Assembly (NCBI GenBank): GCA_020633975.1
Contig: JACKCR010000005.1
Location: 310,001 to 374,000, forward strand
Reading direction: 5' to 3'
Source: Candidatus Eiseniibacteriota bacterium
Lineage (GTDB): Bacteria > Eisenbacteria > RBG-16-71-46 > CAIMUX01
DNA: 64,000 nucleotides
In this document: piece by piece, positions 18,822 through 27,763 of the stretch
Position numbering within the stretch: the first letter of the stretch is position 1
Layout of the letters: each line of letters begins with the position of its first letter
The notes under the pieces: model-generated
Told to the model about the DNA's origin: nothing
The model's input: the letters and a program-made list of their open reading frames with translations, nothing else
Databases searched by the model: none
Made by a program: the position numbers and the translations under genes

Positions 18822-18930
18822 AACTCTTTGCGAAACAGTGAGTTGTGTCGGCAAGAGATCGTGGCGACGTAGCCCGCCATTGTAGCTGTTTCAGAAAGAG
18901 ACAGTTCGTCTGCACCACTTTGGAACAGTT
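18822..18930. promoter_or_regulatory. Cluster of dyad half-sites upstream of the dnaK promoter (candidate enhancer)
   Basis: Four related half-sites occur 40-140 bases upstream of the -24 box: GAAACAGT (18832-18839), CTGTTTC (18886-18892) paired with GAGACAG (18898-18904) across five bases, and GGAACAGT (18922-18929). AACTC (18822-18826) and GAGTT (18840-18844) form an outer pair around the first. Position and symmetry fit binding sites for a bacterial enhancer-binding protein; the adjacent gene at 18941-19951 is the obvious candidate. Confidence 0.5.
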
Positions 18931-18940
18931 GGACCGGCGA

Positions 18941-19951
18941 CTAGTCGACGCGGAGACCGTACTTGCTGACCTTGCGCCAGAGGGTCGACCTGGAGATCCC
19001 GAGGCTCTTGGCGGCGTGGGTCATGTTGCCGCTCTTTCGGTCGAGCACCCGCTGGATGTAGCGGCGCTCGAGCTCCTCGAGGGTGAGGTCGTCGGGGAAG
19101 GTCTCGACCTTCCCTTCGGTGAGCATCGGGAGGCCACCTTCGGCGATCTCGGGCGGGAGGTCGAGGGGCCGGACATGCGTCCCCTCCGCGAGCGTCGCGG
19201 ACCGCTCCACTGCGTTCTCGAGCTCGCGCACGTTCCCGGGGAACGCATAGTTGAGAAGCAGCGCGAGCGCCCGATCGGTGAAGCCCTCGAGCTTCTTCCG
19301 ATTCTTCTCGCAGTAGAGCCGGAGGAAATACTCCGCCAGGAACGGGATGTCTTCCCGGCGCTCCCGAAGCGGGGGCAGTTGGATCCGGAAGACGTTGAGC
19401 CGGTAGAAGAGGTCTTCACGGAACGTCCCGTCCGCCATCGCCTCCCGCAGGTCCTTGTTCGTCGCAGCGACGATCCGAACGTCCACCTTGAGATTCGTGT
19501 CGCCACCGACAGGACGGATCTCGCGCTCCTGGAGCGCGCGGAGGAGACGGATCTGCACACCTGGCGACGTCTCCGCGATCTCGTCTAGGAAGAGGGTGCC
19601 GCCGTCAGCCAACTCGAAGAGCCCACGCTTCCGATCCCGCGCATCGGTGAACGCGCCGCGGACGTGCCCGAACAGCTCGCTCTCGATGAGAGTCTCGGGA
19701 ATTGCGCCCGCGTTCACCGTGACGAACGGACGTCCCGCCCGCGCGCTGTTCAGGTGGATGAAGCGCGCGATCTTCTCTTTGCCGGTCCCGCTCTCCCCCG
19801 TGATGAGGACGGTCGTCTCGGTGGGCGCGATCTTCTCCGCGAGATGGAGGACCCGCTTCATCTTGTCGGACGCGCCGACGATGTACTCGGACTGCTCGTC
19901 CGTGATCTCGCTTCGGTCCGTGTAGACCTTGGCCTCGTCCGACTCGCTCAT
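18941..19951 (-). CDS. Sigma54-dependent activator without a sensory domain (GAFTDA variant)
   Basis: 336 aa, ATG overlapping the lysS stop (ATGA). Only about 25 residues precede the AAA+ domain, so it lacks a receiver, PAS or GAF sensor and must be controlled by level, by a partner, or be constitutive, as with PspF. Walker A GESGTGKE (about 50), Walker B LFLDEIAE, sensor residues in AATNKDLRE and an R-finger region FREDLFYRLNVF are present. The sigma54 loop reads GAFTDA. A Fis-type helix-turn-helix (MTHAAKSLGISRSTLWRKV) ends the protein. It lies directly upstream of the dnaK sigma54 promoter and its dyad sites. Confidence 0.93.
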   Translation of the reverse strand: MSESDEAKVYTDRSEITDEQSEYIVGASDKMKRVLHLAEKIAPTETTVLITGESGTGKEKIARFIHLNSARAGRPFVTVNAGAIPETLIESELFGHVRGAFTDARDRKRGLFELADGGTLFLDEIAETSPGVQIRLLRALQEREIRPVGGDTNLKVDVRIVAATNKDLREAMADGTFREDLFYRLNVFRIQLPPLRERREDIPFLAEYFLRLYCEKNRKKLEGFTDRALALLLNYAFPGNVRELENAVERSATLAEGTHVRPLDLPPEIAEGGLPMLTEGKVETFPDDLTLEELERRYIQRVLDRKSGNMTHAAKSLGISRSTLWRKVSKYGLRVD

Positions 19952-21477
19952 TCGCCCTCTTCGGCCGCTTCGCCTTCCTCGTCGTCTCCCGCTCGCCCTT
20001 CTTCAGGGCGCATATGTGGGAAGAGTAGGACGTCACGAAGGCTGTATCCGTCCGCCGCGATCATGACCAGGCGGTCGACTCCGATGCCGACTCCGGCCGC
20101 CGGCGGCATGCCGTACTCCACGGACTGGAGGAAGTCCTCGTCCAACACCTGCGCCTCGTCATCGCCCTTTTCACGGAGCGCGGCCTGATCCTCGAACCGC
20201 TGACGCTGGTCGATCGGATCGTTCAGCTCACTGAACGCGTTCGCGAACTCCATCCCGCAGATGAAGAGTTCGTACCGTTCGACGAGCTGCTCCTTGTCCT
20301 TCCGATGGACCTTGGCGAGCGGTGAAATCGCGCGCGGATGGTCGGTGACGAAGGTCGGCTGGATCAGAGTCTCTTCGACGAACTCGTCGAACAGCTCCTC
20401 GATGAGATGCCCACGCTCCGCGAACTCTGGGATCTTTACGCCTCGCTCCTTCAGCTTCGCCCGAAGCGCGTCCTCGGGATCGTTCAGCACGTCGAGACCG
20501 GTCTGTTCCTGGATGAGATCGACCATCCGCTTCCGAGCGAACGGCGCCTCGAAGTCGAGTGCGTGGCCGTTCCACTCGAACTGAAGCGAACCTCGAGCCT
20601 TGGCCAGCGACTCACGGAACATCGTTTCGACGAGGTCCATCGCCTCGTTGTAGTCCGCGTAGGCCCAGTAGAACTCGAGCATCGTGAACTCGGGATTGTG
20701 CGACCGGTCCATCCCCTCGTTCCGGAAGACGCGAGAGAGTTCATAGACGCGATCGAACCCGCCGACGAGCAGCTTCTTGAGCGGAAGCTCGAGCGCGATC
20801 CGGAGGAAGAACGGCATGTCGAGCGCGTTGTGGTGCGTCATGAACGGACGCGCCATCGCCCCGCCATAGATCGCTTGGAGCACCGGCGTCTCCACCTCGA
20901 GGAATCCGCGCGAATCGAGCGACTCCCGGAGCGTCCGGATCACGTCCGCGCGCGCTTGGAAGACGCGTCGTGTCTCCGGATTGAGCACCAGGTCCAGGTA
21001 GCGACGACGGTACCGCTCGCCCGTGTCCTGCCACGCGTCGAAGACCTGTCCCTCCTTCTCCTTCACCACCGGCAGCGGCCGGATCGACTTGGAGAGGAGG
21101 TCGAACGACTGCACCGCGATCGACGGCTCACCGGTGCGGGTTCGGATGCACGTGCCGCGAACGCCGATGATGTCACCCAGGTCGAGGAGCTTGAAGACCT
21201 TGTAGGCGTCTTCGCCGACGTCGTCCTTCTTGAAGTAGAGCTGGATCTTCTGGCCGGAATCCTGGATGTGCGCGAACGCCGCCTTCCCCATCGGACGAAG
21301 CGCGAGGATCCGACCGGCGACCGCCACCGTCTCCCCGGAAGCTTCTCGTCCTTCGAACCCCTCCAGCACCTCAGCCGCGGTGTGGGTTCGGTCGAAGCGG
21401 TACGGGTACGGCTCGACACCGAGCTCCCTCAGCAGCGCGATCTTGTCGATACGGGTTTGGATCAATTCAGGTCGCAT
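19948..21477 (-). CDS. lysS: Lysyl-tRNA synthetase, class II
   Basis: 509 aa. The N-terminal OB-fold anticodon-binding domain ([22 protein letters not shown]) is followed by the class II catalytic core. Motif 2 ([23 protein letters not shown]) and motif 3 ([28 protein letters not shown]) are intact. The tail after motif 3 is short and acidic. It charges tRNA-Lys in the cytoplasm. Its start overlaps the end of the DUF2400 gene by 11 bases and its stop overlaps the downstream activator, so all three are coupled. Confidence 0.98.
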   Translation of the reverse strand: MRPELIQTRIDKIALLRELGVEPYPYRFDRTHTAAEVLEGFEGREASGETVAVAGRILALRPMGKAAFAHIQDSGQKIQLYFKKDDVGEDAYKVFKLLDLGDIIGVRGTCIRTRTGEPSIAVQSFDLLSKSIRPLPVVKEKEGQVFDAWQDTGERYRRRYLDLVLNPETRRVFQARADVIRTLRESLDSRGFLEVETPVLQAIYGGAMARPFMTHHNALDMPFFLRIALELPLKKLLVGGFDRVYELSRVFRNEGMDRSHNPEFTMLEFYWAYADYNEAMDLVETMFRESLAKARGSLQFEWNGHALDFEAPFARKRMVDLIQEQTGLDVLNDPEDALRAKLKERGVKIPEFAERGHLIEELFDEFVEETLIQPTFVTDHPRAISPLAKVHRKDKEQLVERYELFICGMEFANAFSELNDPIDQRQRFEDQAALREKGDDEAQVLDEDFLQSVEYGMPPAAGVGIGVDRLVMIAADGYSLRDVLLFPHMRPEEGRAGDDEEGEAAEEGE

Positions 21478-22465
21478 TCTGATTCCTCTGGCCGTCGGTC
21501 CGATTCAGCGGATCTTGCATTCTAGTGGATGTTCTCCTCGAAGCAATCCGTCTCCGTCCGGACGCGCAGCCCTCGGAGAGCGCGCAGCCCAAGCAGTGCT
21601 CCACGGTGATCGTTCCAGGGCATCCACCCGCGATCCCGAGATGACAGACCGGAAAGTCGTAGACGAGCGGGTCTTCGGGCCGGATACGGCGCAGGTTCTC
21701 CGAGAGCTCTCGCGCCATCCGCCCGTCCGGGATCCGGCGCCGCGCCAGCCCCAGCCGGGGCCCGATCCGCGCCCAGTGCACGTCCAGCGGCACGATCAGC
21801 TCCGCCGGGTCGACCAGCCCTTCCCAGACCCCCAGGTCGATCCCGTCGTCAGGACGAGCCATCCAGCGAAGGAACAGCCGCAGCCGCTTGCAGGCCGACG
21901 GTCCGGCCGGGTCCGCGAGAAGGAAGCGGAGTCCCCGTGACGGCTCCACAGGTCCGGAACGCCGGAGGATTCGCGGGGTGGGCCGACCGGGAGCGCGCGT
22001 CTGGGCAGAGGCGGCGCGGTCCCGCAGCTCACGCACCCATGCGGAGAGGCCGCGCTCGAATCCGCGTTCCACACGAACCCGTTCCGCCAGTGCCTCGCCG
22101 AGGCTTCCCTCTTCGGCCCACATCCGGCGCACTGCTTCCATGAGCCCGACGACATCGTCACGCCGAGTCCAGCGGTGTTGGAATCCCGGGGCCCATGCAT
22201 CCGACAAGTGGGCCCGTTCGCGGACCGAATCCGCGGGCGACGGCCCGAGGCCGCCGAACAGGGCGCGAAGACTCGACCGGATGGAAGACACCCGTCCGTA
22301 CGCGAGGAGCGCGGCGAAGAGCGCGACGAGTTCACGGTCGTCGCTCCGTTCGTACTCGCGAACGATCCCGACCGGATCATCCGGCAGGTGGTGCCGCGTC
22401 GGCCCGTGGTCGAGAAGCCCGTCCAAGACGACTCGCAAGACATCTGCTCGTGCGGCGGAGATCAT
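21467..22465 (-). CDS. DUF2400 (TIGR02757) family protein
   Basis: 332 aa from ATG 22465. The ORF is open 77 codons further, but that part is low-complexity and overlaps the divergent yggS start. Motifs of the family are visible: ELVALFAALLAYGRVSSI, FLRWMARPDDGIDLGVW, IVPLDVHWARIGPRLGL, DPLVYDFPVCHLGI. The C-terminus holds four Cys (GGCPG, EHCLGCALSEGCAS), which recalls an iron-sulfur cluster site of HhH-type DNA glycosylases. The family is predicted to belong to that fold, but its function is unknown. Confidence 0.85.
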   Translation of the reverse strand: MISAARADVLRVVLDGLLDHGPTRHHLPDDPVGIVREYERSDDRELVALFAALLAYGRVSSIRSSLRALFGGLGPSPADSVRERAHLSDAWAPGFQHRWTRRDDVVGLMEAVRRMWAEEGSLGEALAERVRVERGFERGLSAWVRELRDRAASAQTRAPGRPTPRILRRSGPVEPSRGLRFLLADPAGPSACKRLRLFLRWMARPDDGIDLGVWEGLVDPAELIVPLDVHWARIGPRLGLARRRIPDGRMARELSENLRRIRPEDPLVYDFPVCHLGIAGGCPGTITVEHCLGCALSEGCASGRRRIASRRTSTRMQDPLNRTDGQRNQNAT

Positions 22466-22678
22466 GACAGGGAATGTCTCTCCAAACCGGCTTCGGGGTC
22501 GAGTCTCTCTCCTCGGCCCGATAGGGTGTAGGCTCCCTGAAAGCGTCCCGCGAACATGAGACTTCGGGACGAGACGTGACGGCGGGGCTCGAGGTCGAAA
22601 CACCAGAGCGGGACCCCAGAGCGCGCAAGACAGAACGAGTCTCCGAGGACGAGGCTCGCGCGATGGAGATGGAGAGGA

Positions 22679-23380
22679 ATGTCGGTAGAGCTGCATGATC
22701 TCGAGGAAAGGCTCGAAGAGGTTCGTGGCGAGATTCGGTCCGCGGCGAAGCGGTCCGGGCGGTCCGAGGCCGACGTCACTCTCGTCGCCGTCACCAAGAC
22801 GTTCCCCGCGTCTCTCATCAGGACGGCGTGGGCAGCCGGACTCCGGGACTTCGGCGAGAACCGCGTCCAGGAGATCACGGCGAAAGGTCCCGAGCTAACG
22901 GACCTCACCCTGAACCTCCACATGATCGGACACCTCCAGACGAACAAGGTCAAGGCGGTGCTCCCTCACATCTCCCACCTCCACTCCGTGGATCGCGTCC
23001 ATCTCGCCGAAGAGGTCGCCGCCCGCCTCCCCGACGGCCGCATCCTTCCCGTGTTCCTCCAGATCAACACGACAAGCGAAGCCAGCAAGTCGGGAGCGAC
23101 CCCGGAAGACGCGGAAACGCTCCTCGACGCCGTGGGCGCACTCGACGGGCTTTCCGTTCGTGGGCTGATGACGATCGGCCCACTAGACGGTACGGAAGAC
23201 GACATCCGCAGGTCCTTCGTCTCCCTGCGCGAGATCCGAGACCGGCTCGAACGAGCCAGCGGCCTGGATCTACCTTGGCTCTCCATGGGGATGTCCGGCG
23301 ACTTCGCGATCGCGATCGAAGAAGGAGCGACGCACGTCCGAGTAGGAAGTCGCCTCTTCGGAGAGCGGAGCCATCGATGA
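22679..23380 (+). CDS. yggS: YggS/PLPBP-type pyridoxal phosphate homeostasis protein
   Basis: 233 aa, ATG with GGAGAGGA upstream. The single-domain alanine-racemase-like barrel has the PLP lysine in LVAVTKTFP (about residue 40). FGENRVQE, HMIGHLQTNKVK, INTTSEASKSG, GLMTIGP, MGMSGDFAIAIEEGATHVRVGSRLFG are all characteristic. It binds PLP and buffers B6 vitamers; no enzymatic activity is known. It overlaps the following mogA-like gene by four bases. Confidence 0.96.
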   Translation: MSVELHDLEERLEEVRGEIRSAAKRSGRSEADVTLVAVTKTFPASLIRTAWAAGLRDFGENRVQEITAKGPELTDLTLNLHMIGHLQTNKVKAVLPHISHLHSVDRVHLAEEVAARLPDGRILPVFLQINTTSEASKSGATPEDAETLLDAVGALDGLSVRGLMTIGPLDGTEDDIRRSFVSLREIRDRLERASGLDLPWLSMGMSGDFAIAIEEGATHVRVGSRLFGERSHR

Positions 23381-23901
23381 GCCAAAGCAATCGTCCCGTG
23401 CCCGCCTGCGCTGTCGTAGTCGTGAGCGACCGGAGATCTCGTCAGCAAGCGGAAGACACGACCGGGCCCGTCATCGCCGAGTGGATCGCGACGCGGGGTT
23501 GGACCGCCGTCCCAACGGTCTCCGTTCCCGACGACGCAGGTGCCCTCTCCAAGGAGCTCGTCCGACTCACGGACGAAGGAGTGAACCTCGTCCTGACGAC
23601 CGGAGGGACCGGTCTGGGCGCGCGTGACGTAACTCCCGAGGCGACGTTGGCCGTCGCCCACCGCGTCGTCCCCGGGATCCACGAGTGGATCCGTGCATCG
23701 ACCGGGGCGAACCTTCCGGCTGCGTTCCTATCGCGGGGTGTCGCTGTCCTGCGCGATTCCACCCTCATCGTGAATCTGCCCGGGTCTCCCCGCGCCGTAT
23801 CGGAATACCTCGCCCACCTGGGGAAGATCCTTCCCCATGCCCTCGCGCAGGTCCGCTCCGCGCCGGGAAGTCCCGACGCCGATCGACACCCGACAGAGTA
23901 G
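23377..23901 (+). CDS. MogA/MoaB-family molybdopterin biosynthesis protein
   Basis: 174 aa, ATGA overlap with yggS. It has a MogA/MoaB fold: VVVSDRRSRQQAEDTTGPVI at the N-terminus, the molybdopterin-binding TTGGTGLGARDVTPEAT (about 65-80), and NLPGSPRAVSEYL near the end. It would adenylylate molybdopterin before molybdenum insertion (MogA/MoaB) in the cytoplasm. No other moa/moe genes are in the window, so MogA versus MoaB cannot be decided. Confidence 0.9.
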   Translation: MSQSNRPVPACAVVVVSDRRSRQQAEDTTGPVIAEWIATRGWTAVPTVSVPDDAGALSKELVRLTDEGVNLVLTTGGTGLGARDVTPEATLAVAHRVVPGIHEWIRASTGANLPAAFLSRGVAVLRDSTLIVNLPGSPRAVSEYLAHLGKILPHALAQVRSAPGSPDADRHPTE

Positions 23902-23926
23902 TTCCAAGCACGCCGCGCACAGGAAC

Positions 23927-23994
23927 GGAGGCATCCGAACAGTAAGGTTCGGACGCAACCGATACCTCCCTCAGGACCCCATCCCGAGGGAGGT
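23927..23994 (+). promoter_or_regulatory. Structured leader sequestering the ribosome site of the subtilase gene
   Basis: Two perfect hairpins lie in the leader. TCCGAAC (23934-23940) pairs with GTTCGGA (23947-23953), with a 6-nt loop. ACCTCCCTC (23964-23972) pairs with GAGGGAGGT (23986-23994), with a 13-nt loop. The second hairpin hides the Shine-Dalgarno GGGAGG (23988-23993) of the ATG at 24000. An upstream GGAGG (23927-23931) could instead pair with CCTCC (23965-23969) and free the ribosome site, so two exclusive folds are possible. Confidence 0.6.
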
Positions 23995-23999
23995 GGCGC

Positions 24000-26663
24000 A
24001 TGCACATCTCGTGGTCACGGCAAGCTCTCGTCGTGCTCGCACTCTCCACGACTTGCAGTGCATCCATCGCTGCGTCGACCGACTCGAACTCCAGCGACTC
24101 CCCGGCCCTGGATCGGCTCGACCCACTCCTCCGCTACGAACTCGAACGAACCCATACCGGTGAGAACGGCGCATCGGTTGGGGAGACGCGTCGTGAGCCT
24201 CTGCTCGCGCCGCCGCTGTCGGCGACACCGTATGTTCCGGCACCGCAACATGCGGCTTCGCAAGGTCCGGCTTCGCGAGGTCCGGCTTCGCTCGATCCGT
24301 CGCTGTACGATCCGTCGCTGTACGATCCGATGTATCTCGACGCAGTTCCGGACGTCCCCGCGTCCGAAGACCGCTACCTCGCGTGTTGGGTTCGGATCGA
24401 GCCGGGAACGGTCTTGCCCTCCGAACTCTCTCTCGAACTCCACGGGGACCGGATCGCGTCGGCGCGCCTTCGCATCTCCGAAATCGAGCAACTCGTACGA
24501 CTCGACGGTGTGGTCGCGATCGAAGCCGCTCGCCAAGCGCGTCCGAGCCTCGACCTGTCGGTTCCGGAGATCGGAGCCACCGCGGTCCATGCCGGCACAG
24601 GTCTGCCTCCGCTCTCCACAGGAAAGACCGGAACGGACGCTGTCGTCGGGATCGTCGATACGGGAATCGACGTCACTCACGCCGACTTCCTCTCGGATTA
24701 CGGGACGAGGATCGTCGGCCTCTGGGATCAAACGGCCGCATCCGTCCATCCACCGGACGCGTTCGGATACGGACGCGAGTGGACGCCCACGGAGATCGAC
24801 GCGGGCTCTGCGACCGAAACCGACTCGGACGGGCATGGGACACACGTAGCCGGCACGGCCGCCGGCTCGGGATCCGCTACGGGGAACGGCGAGCCCGCGG
24901 GCACGTTCGTCGGGGTCGCTCCCGACGCGAAGCTCGTCGTCGTGAAGACGGACTTCTACACGAGCTCGATCGTGGACGCGATCGACTACGTGTTCACCAA
25001 GGCCGCGGAGCTGAACCTTCCGGCGGTAGTGAATCTCAGTCTTGGCCACCACTACGGCCCTCACGACGGTACGGAGGCCACAGACCTCGCGATCGACGCG
25101 CTCGTCGGCCCGGGACGGATCGTGGTCGCGGCTGCGGGCAACGAGCAAGAGGACGGCATCCACGCGGAGCGTTCCATCGCCCGTGGCGCGACGGAGGAGA
25201 TTCGGCTCGAGGTTCCCTCGTACGATCCGCATCTCGGTCTGGGCAACGACCTGGTGTTGATCGACGGATACTACGACGCCGAGTCCTCGCTCCAGTTGAC
25301 GGTGATCACCCCGAGCGGATACGCGGTCGGCCCTGTCGTCCCCGGTCAGACGGTCGAAACCGCGACGGGAGACGGCGCCGTCCGCGTCGAGAACGACGTG
25401 TACGACGCGACGACATCCGACCGGAATCTCCACGTCCAGATCTGGGACGATCGAACCGGCGAGTGGCCCAAGGCCGGAACGTGGAGTTTCCTGCTCGAGA
25501 ACACGAGCCCTGTAAGCGCTGGTGAAGGCGCGCAGGCGGATTTCTGGATCTACTACCAGTCGCTCTCCTCGATCGCGCCTCCCCAGTTCGACGCCTCCTG
25601 GGGAATGACCGCGCAAAAGCTCGTCGCGTCGCCAGCGAGCGCGGACTCGGTCATCGCGGTCGCGGCGTACGTCACGAGAACGTCCTGGCAGAGCATCGAC
25701 GGAAGCACCTACTCCTACAACCCGACGCCCCAGCTCGGAGACATCGCCCCGTTCAGTAGCCGTGGCCCACGTCGCGATGGCGTGATCAAGCCAGACATCG
25801 CCGCGCCAGGTATGGGGATCGCTGCTGCGCTTTCTGCCGATCACCGCACGTCGGGCGCTTGGATCCTCCCCGACGGTGTCCACTTCATCACGCAAGGCAC
25901 GAGCATGGCGTCTCCTCACGTTACCGGAGTGGTCGCGCTCCTCCTCGACACGAAGGGGTTCCTCTCCCGGAACGAGGTGGTCTCGACGCTTTCCTCCTCC
26001 GCCCGAAGAGATCCGTTCACCGGTTCCCTACCGAACGCTGCCTTTGGCGCCGGCAAAGTAGACGCGCTCGCCGCTCTCGTAGGGCCGACTCCCGTCCTGC
26101 TGGTCGGATTCGACTCGAGCCGCGAGGACGACGGCGTTCACCTCCGCTGGTCGACCTCCGAGTCGATGTCCGATCTCAGGTTCCAGGTAGAGCGTGCCAA
26201 CGCCGCGGAGTCAGCCGAAGGCGACGCAGAACGCGAACTCGTCGGGACGACCGGACGGGGCCCAGACTACGAGATCATCGACACGGAGGCTCCAGTCGCC
26301 GTCGACCTGACCTACTGGCTGACCGCCGTCCAGTACGACCGCGTCGTCCTCGGTCCATTCACCGTCCCTCAGTCCCCGCTGCCAAGAGACCTGGCCGTTT
26401 CGCCGCCGTGGCCGAGCCCGTTCTCTTCCGAGGTCCAGTGGACGGTAACGCTTCCCACTGCATCCGAACTCATGCTCGACGTCGTGGACGTTACGGGACG
26501 CCGCGTGGCGACACTCGAGAACCGCACGCTCCCCGCAGGAGCGTCCGCCTTCACGTGGGACGGACGAACGGACGCGGGTGATCGGCTCGGCTCCGGCGTG
26601 TACTGGCTCCGCGCTCTGTCGAACGGCAAGTCGACGACGACGCGCCTGGTCCTCGTCAGGTAG
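24000..26663 (+). CDS. Secreted subtilisin-like (S8) serine protease with C-terminal sorting domain
   Basis: 887 aa. A signal peptide (ALVVLALSTTCSASIAA) and a pro-region with short tandem repeats (SLYDPSLYDP) come first. The S8 catalytic triad is Asp in GIVDTGIDVTH (about 219), His in DGHGTHVAGTAAG (about 280) and Ser in GTSMASPHVTG (about 636). An insert of about 170 residues resembling a PPC/PA-type domain separates His and Ser regions. A linker (about 700-800) precedes a C-terminal FlgD-like sorting domain ending GVYWLRALSNGKS. It should be exported as a surface or extracellular protease. The start is supported by GGGAGG seven bases upstream, which is buried in a hairpin. Confidence 0.95.
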   Translation: MHISWSRQALVVLALSTTCSASIAASTDSNSSDSPALDRLDPLLRYELERTHTGENGASVGETRREPLLAPPLSATPYVPAPQHAASQGPASRGPASLDPSLYDPSLYDPMYLDAVPDVPASEDRYLACWVRIEPGTVLPSELSLELHGDRIASARLRISEIEQLVRLDGVVAIEAARQARPSLDLSVPEIGATAVHAGTGLPPLSTGKTGTDAVVGIVDTGIDVTHADFLSDYGTRIVGLWDQTAASVHPPDAFGYGREWTPTEIDAGSATETDSDGHGTHVAGTAAGSGSATGNGEPAGTFVGVAPDAKLVVVKTDFYTSSIVDAIDYVFTKAAELNLPAVVNLSLGHHYGPHDGTEATDLAIDALVGPGRIVVAAAGNEQEDGIHAERSIARGATEEIRLEVPSYDPHLGLGNDLVLIDGYYDAESSLQLTVITPSGYAVGPVVPGQTVETATGDGAVRVENDVYDATTSDRNLHVQIWDDRTGEWPKAGTWSFLLENTSPVSAGEGAQADFWIYYQSLSSIAPPQFDASWGMTAQKLVASPASADSVIAVAAYVTRTSWQSIDGSTYSYNPTPQLGDIAPFSSRGPRRDGVIKPDIAAPGMGIAAALSADHRTSGAWILPDGVHFITQGTSMASPHVTGVVALLLDTKGFLSRNEVVSTLSSSARRDPFTGSLPNAAFGAGKVDALAALVGPTPVLLVGFDSSREDDGVHLRWSTSESMSDLRFQVERANAAESAEGDAERELVGTTGRGPDYEIIDTEAPVAVDLTYWLTAVQYDRVVLGPFTVPQSPLPRDLAVSPPWPSPFSSEVQWTVTLPTASELMLDVVDVTGRRVATLENRTLPAGASAFTWDGRTDAGDRLGSGVYWLRALSNGKSTTTRLVLVR

Positions 26664-26977
26664 AACCGCGAGGATCGGCCGAGAAAGGAACGCGCCAGGG
26701 AACTCCTTGGTCGCGGCCACCAGGCGGCTCACGCCACTCTCCAAGTCATCGTGGGAAGTGGGCTTCCGACGGAACGCTCACGACAAACGATTCCTGGGCG
26801 ACCGGCCGCTTGCTGCTCTAGTGGACTCCGGTTAGGTTGAATCGACGCCACGGAGCAAGCGACGCTGCGACACTTCGATAGTACGGCGGCGGGAGAGACG
26901 GTCGCAGCGGAAGAAGCCTCGCAGGTGGAGCAGCCGGTGACACGGTGGTGACGGGCGAAGTCGCTGAGAATGAACCC

Positions 26978-27763
26978 ATGACGAACGAACCAACCCAAGA
27001 CCCGATGGCAGCGGGCGCAGGCACTGCAGACGAAGCTACGCCGAACGAGGTGCTCGCGATCTTCGCCCGCGCTCCGCGAACGGGAGAGGTGAAGACCCGG
27101 CTGATCCCGAGGCTCGGAGAGGAGGGCGCGCTCGATTTCTACCGCGCTGCACTCCTCGATACGATCGAGTCGGCGGCGTCCCTTCCGTATCGGCGCGTCG
27201 TCTTCTGCACACCCGAACAGAACGCGGACCTCGATCTGCTGCGCGCGGCCGGAGTCGATGAGGAGATCACGTTCCAGCAGGGGTCCTCGCTCGGCGAGCG
27301 GATGCAGAACGCGCTTTCGGCACTCTTCGACCGATGTGCGAAGGGATCGCCTAGCGATGCCGCGTCAGCTGGATCCGTCGACCGGGTGGTGCTGATCGGC
27401 ACGGACAGTCCCGATCTGCCTGCCCAAACGATCGAGAGCGCCTTCGCCGCGCTGAGAGACTTCGACACGACGCTCGGGCCCGCGATGGACGGCGGATACA
27501 CGCTCGTCGGACTGAGGCGTGCATCACTCCCGCTCTGGGCGAGTCACGACTTGTTCGAAGGCGTCCAGTGGTCGACCGACGACACCCTGTATCAAACGGT
27601 GAGGCGGTTTCGTGAGTTGGGACTCACCACGTCTCTCCAGGCCCCGTGGTGGGATGTGGACATGCCCGAGGATCTCGATCGACTGGAGACTCGCCTGCGG
27701 ATGCAGCTCGAGCTAGGGACGCTCCGGGCCCGTCGGTGTGCTGCCTACTTCGGGATTCTCTGA
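26978..27763 (+). CDS. TIGR04282/DUF2064 family glycosyltransferase-like protein
   Basis: 261 aa from ATG 26978; GTG 26945 is an alternative. The conserved part starts at VLAIFARAPRTGEVKTRLIPRLG. The nucleotide-sugar fold shows RVVFCTPE, QGSSLGERMQNAL, VVLIGTDSPDLP (DxD-like metal site) and GPAMDGGYTLVGLR, with VDMPEDL near the end. In cyanobacteria members are linked to arsenosugar synthesis; in most bacteria the substrate is unknown. Its 3' end overlaps the convergent motB gene by 51 bases. The 281 bases upstream (26664-26944) hold no gene I can support. Confidence 0.85.
   Translation: MTNEPTQDPMAAGAGTADEATPNEVLAIFARAPRTGEVKTRLIPRLGEEGALDFYRAALLDTIESAASLPYRRVVFCTPEQNADLDLLRAAGVDEEITFQQGSSLGERMQNALSALFDRCAKGSPSDAASAGSVDRVVLIGTDSPDLPAQTIESAFAALRDFDTTLGPAMDGGYTLVGLRRASLPLWASHDLFEGVQWSTDDTLYQTVRRFRELGLTTSLQAPWWDVDMPEDLDRLETRLRMQLELGTLRARRCAAYFGIL

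Noticed and set aside
18695-18940. CIRCE element in front of dnaK
   Set aside because: I looked for TTAGCACTC-N9-GAGTGCTAA. Only an AACTC-N13-GAGTT pair is present, which does not match in sequence or spacing.
23900-23999. GEMM c-di-GMP riboswitch
   Set aside because: GGACGCAA and a hairpin resemble part of the motif, but the conserved CACGCACAGGGCAAACC side and the second stem with tetraloop receptor cannot be aligned. Kept only as an unassigned structured leader.
24250-24345. CRISPR-like or longer tandem repeat array
   Set aside because: Only two copies of a 15-base unit and two of a 13-base unit occur, inside the coding region of the subtilase pro-segment. They encode SLYDP-type peptide repeats and lack spacers.
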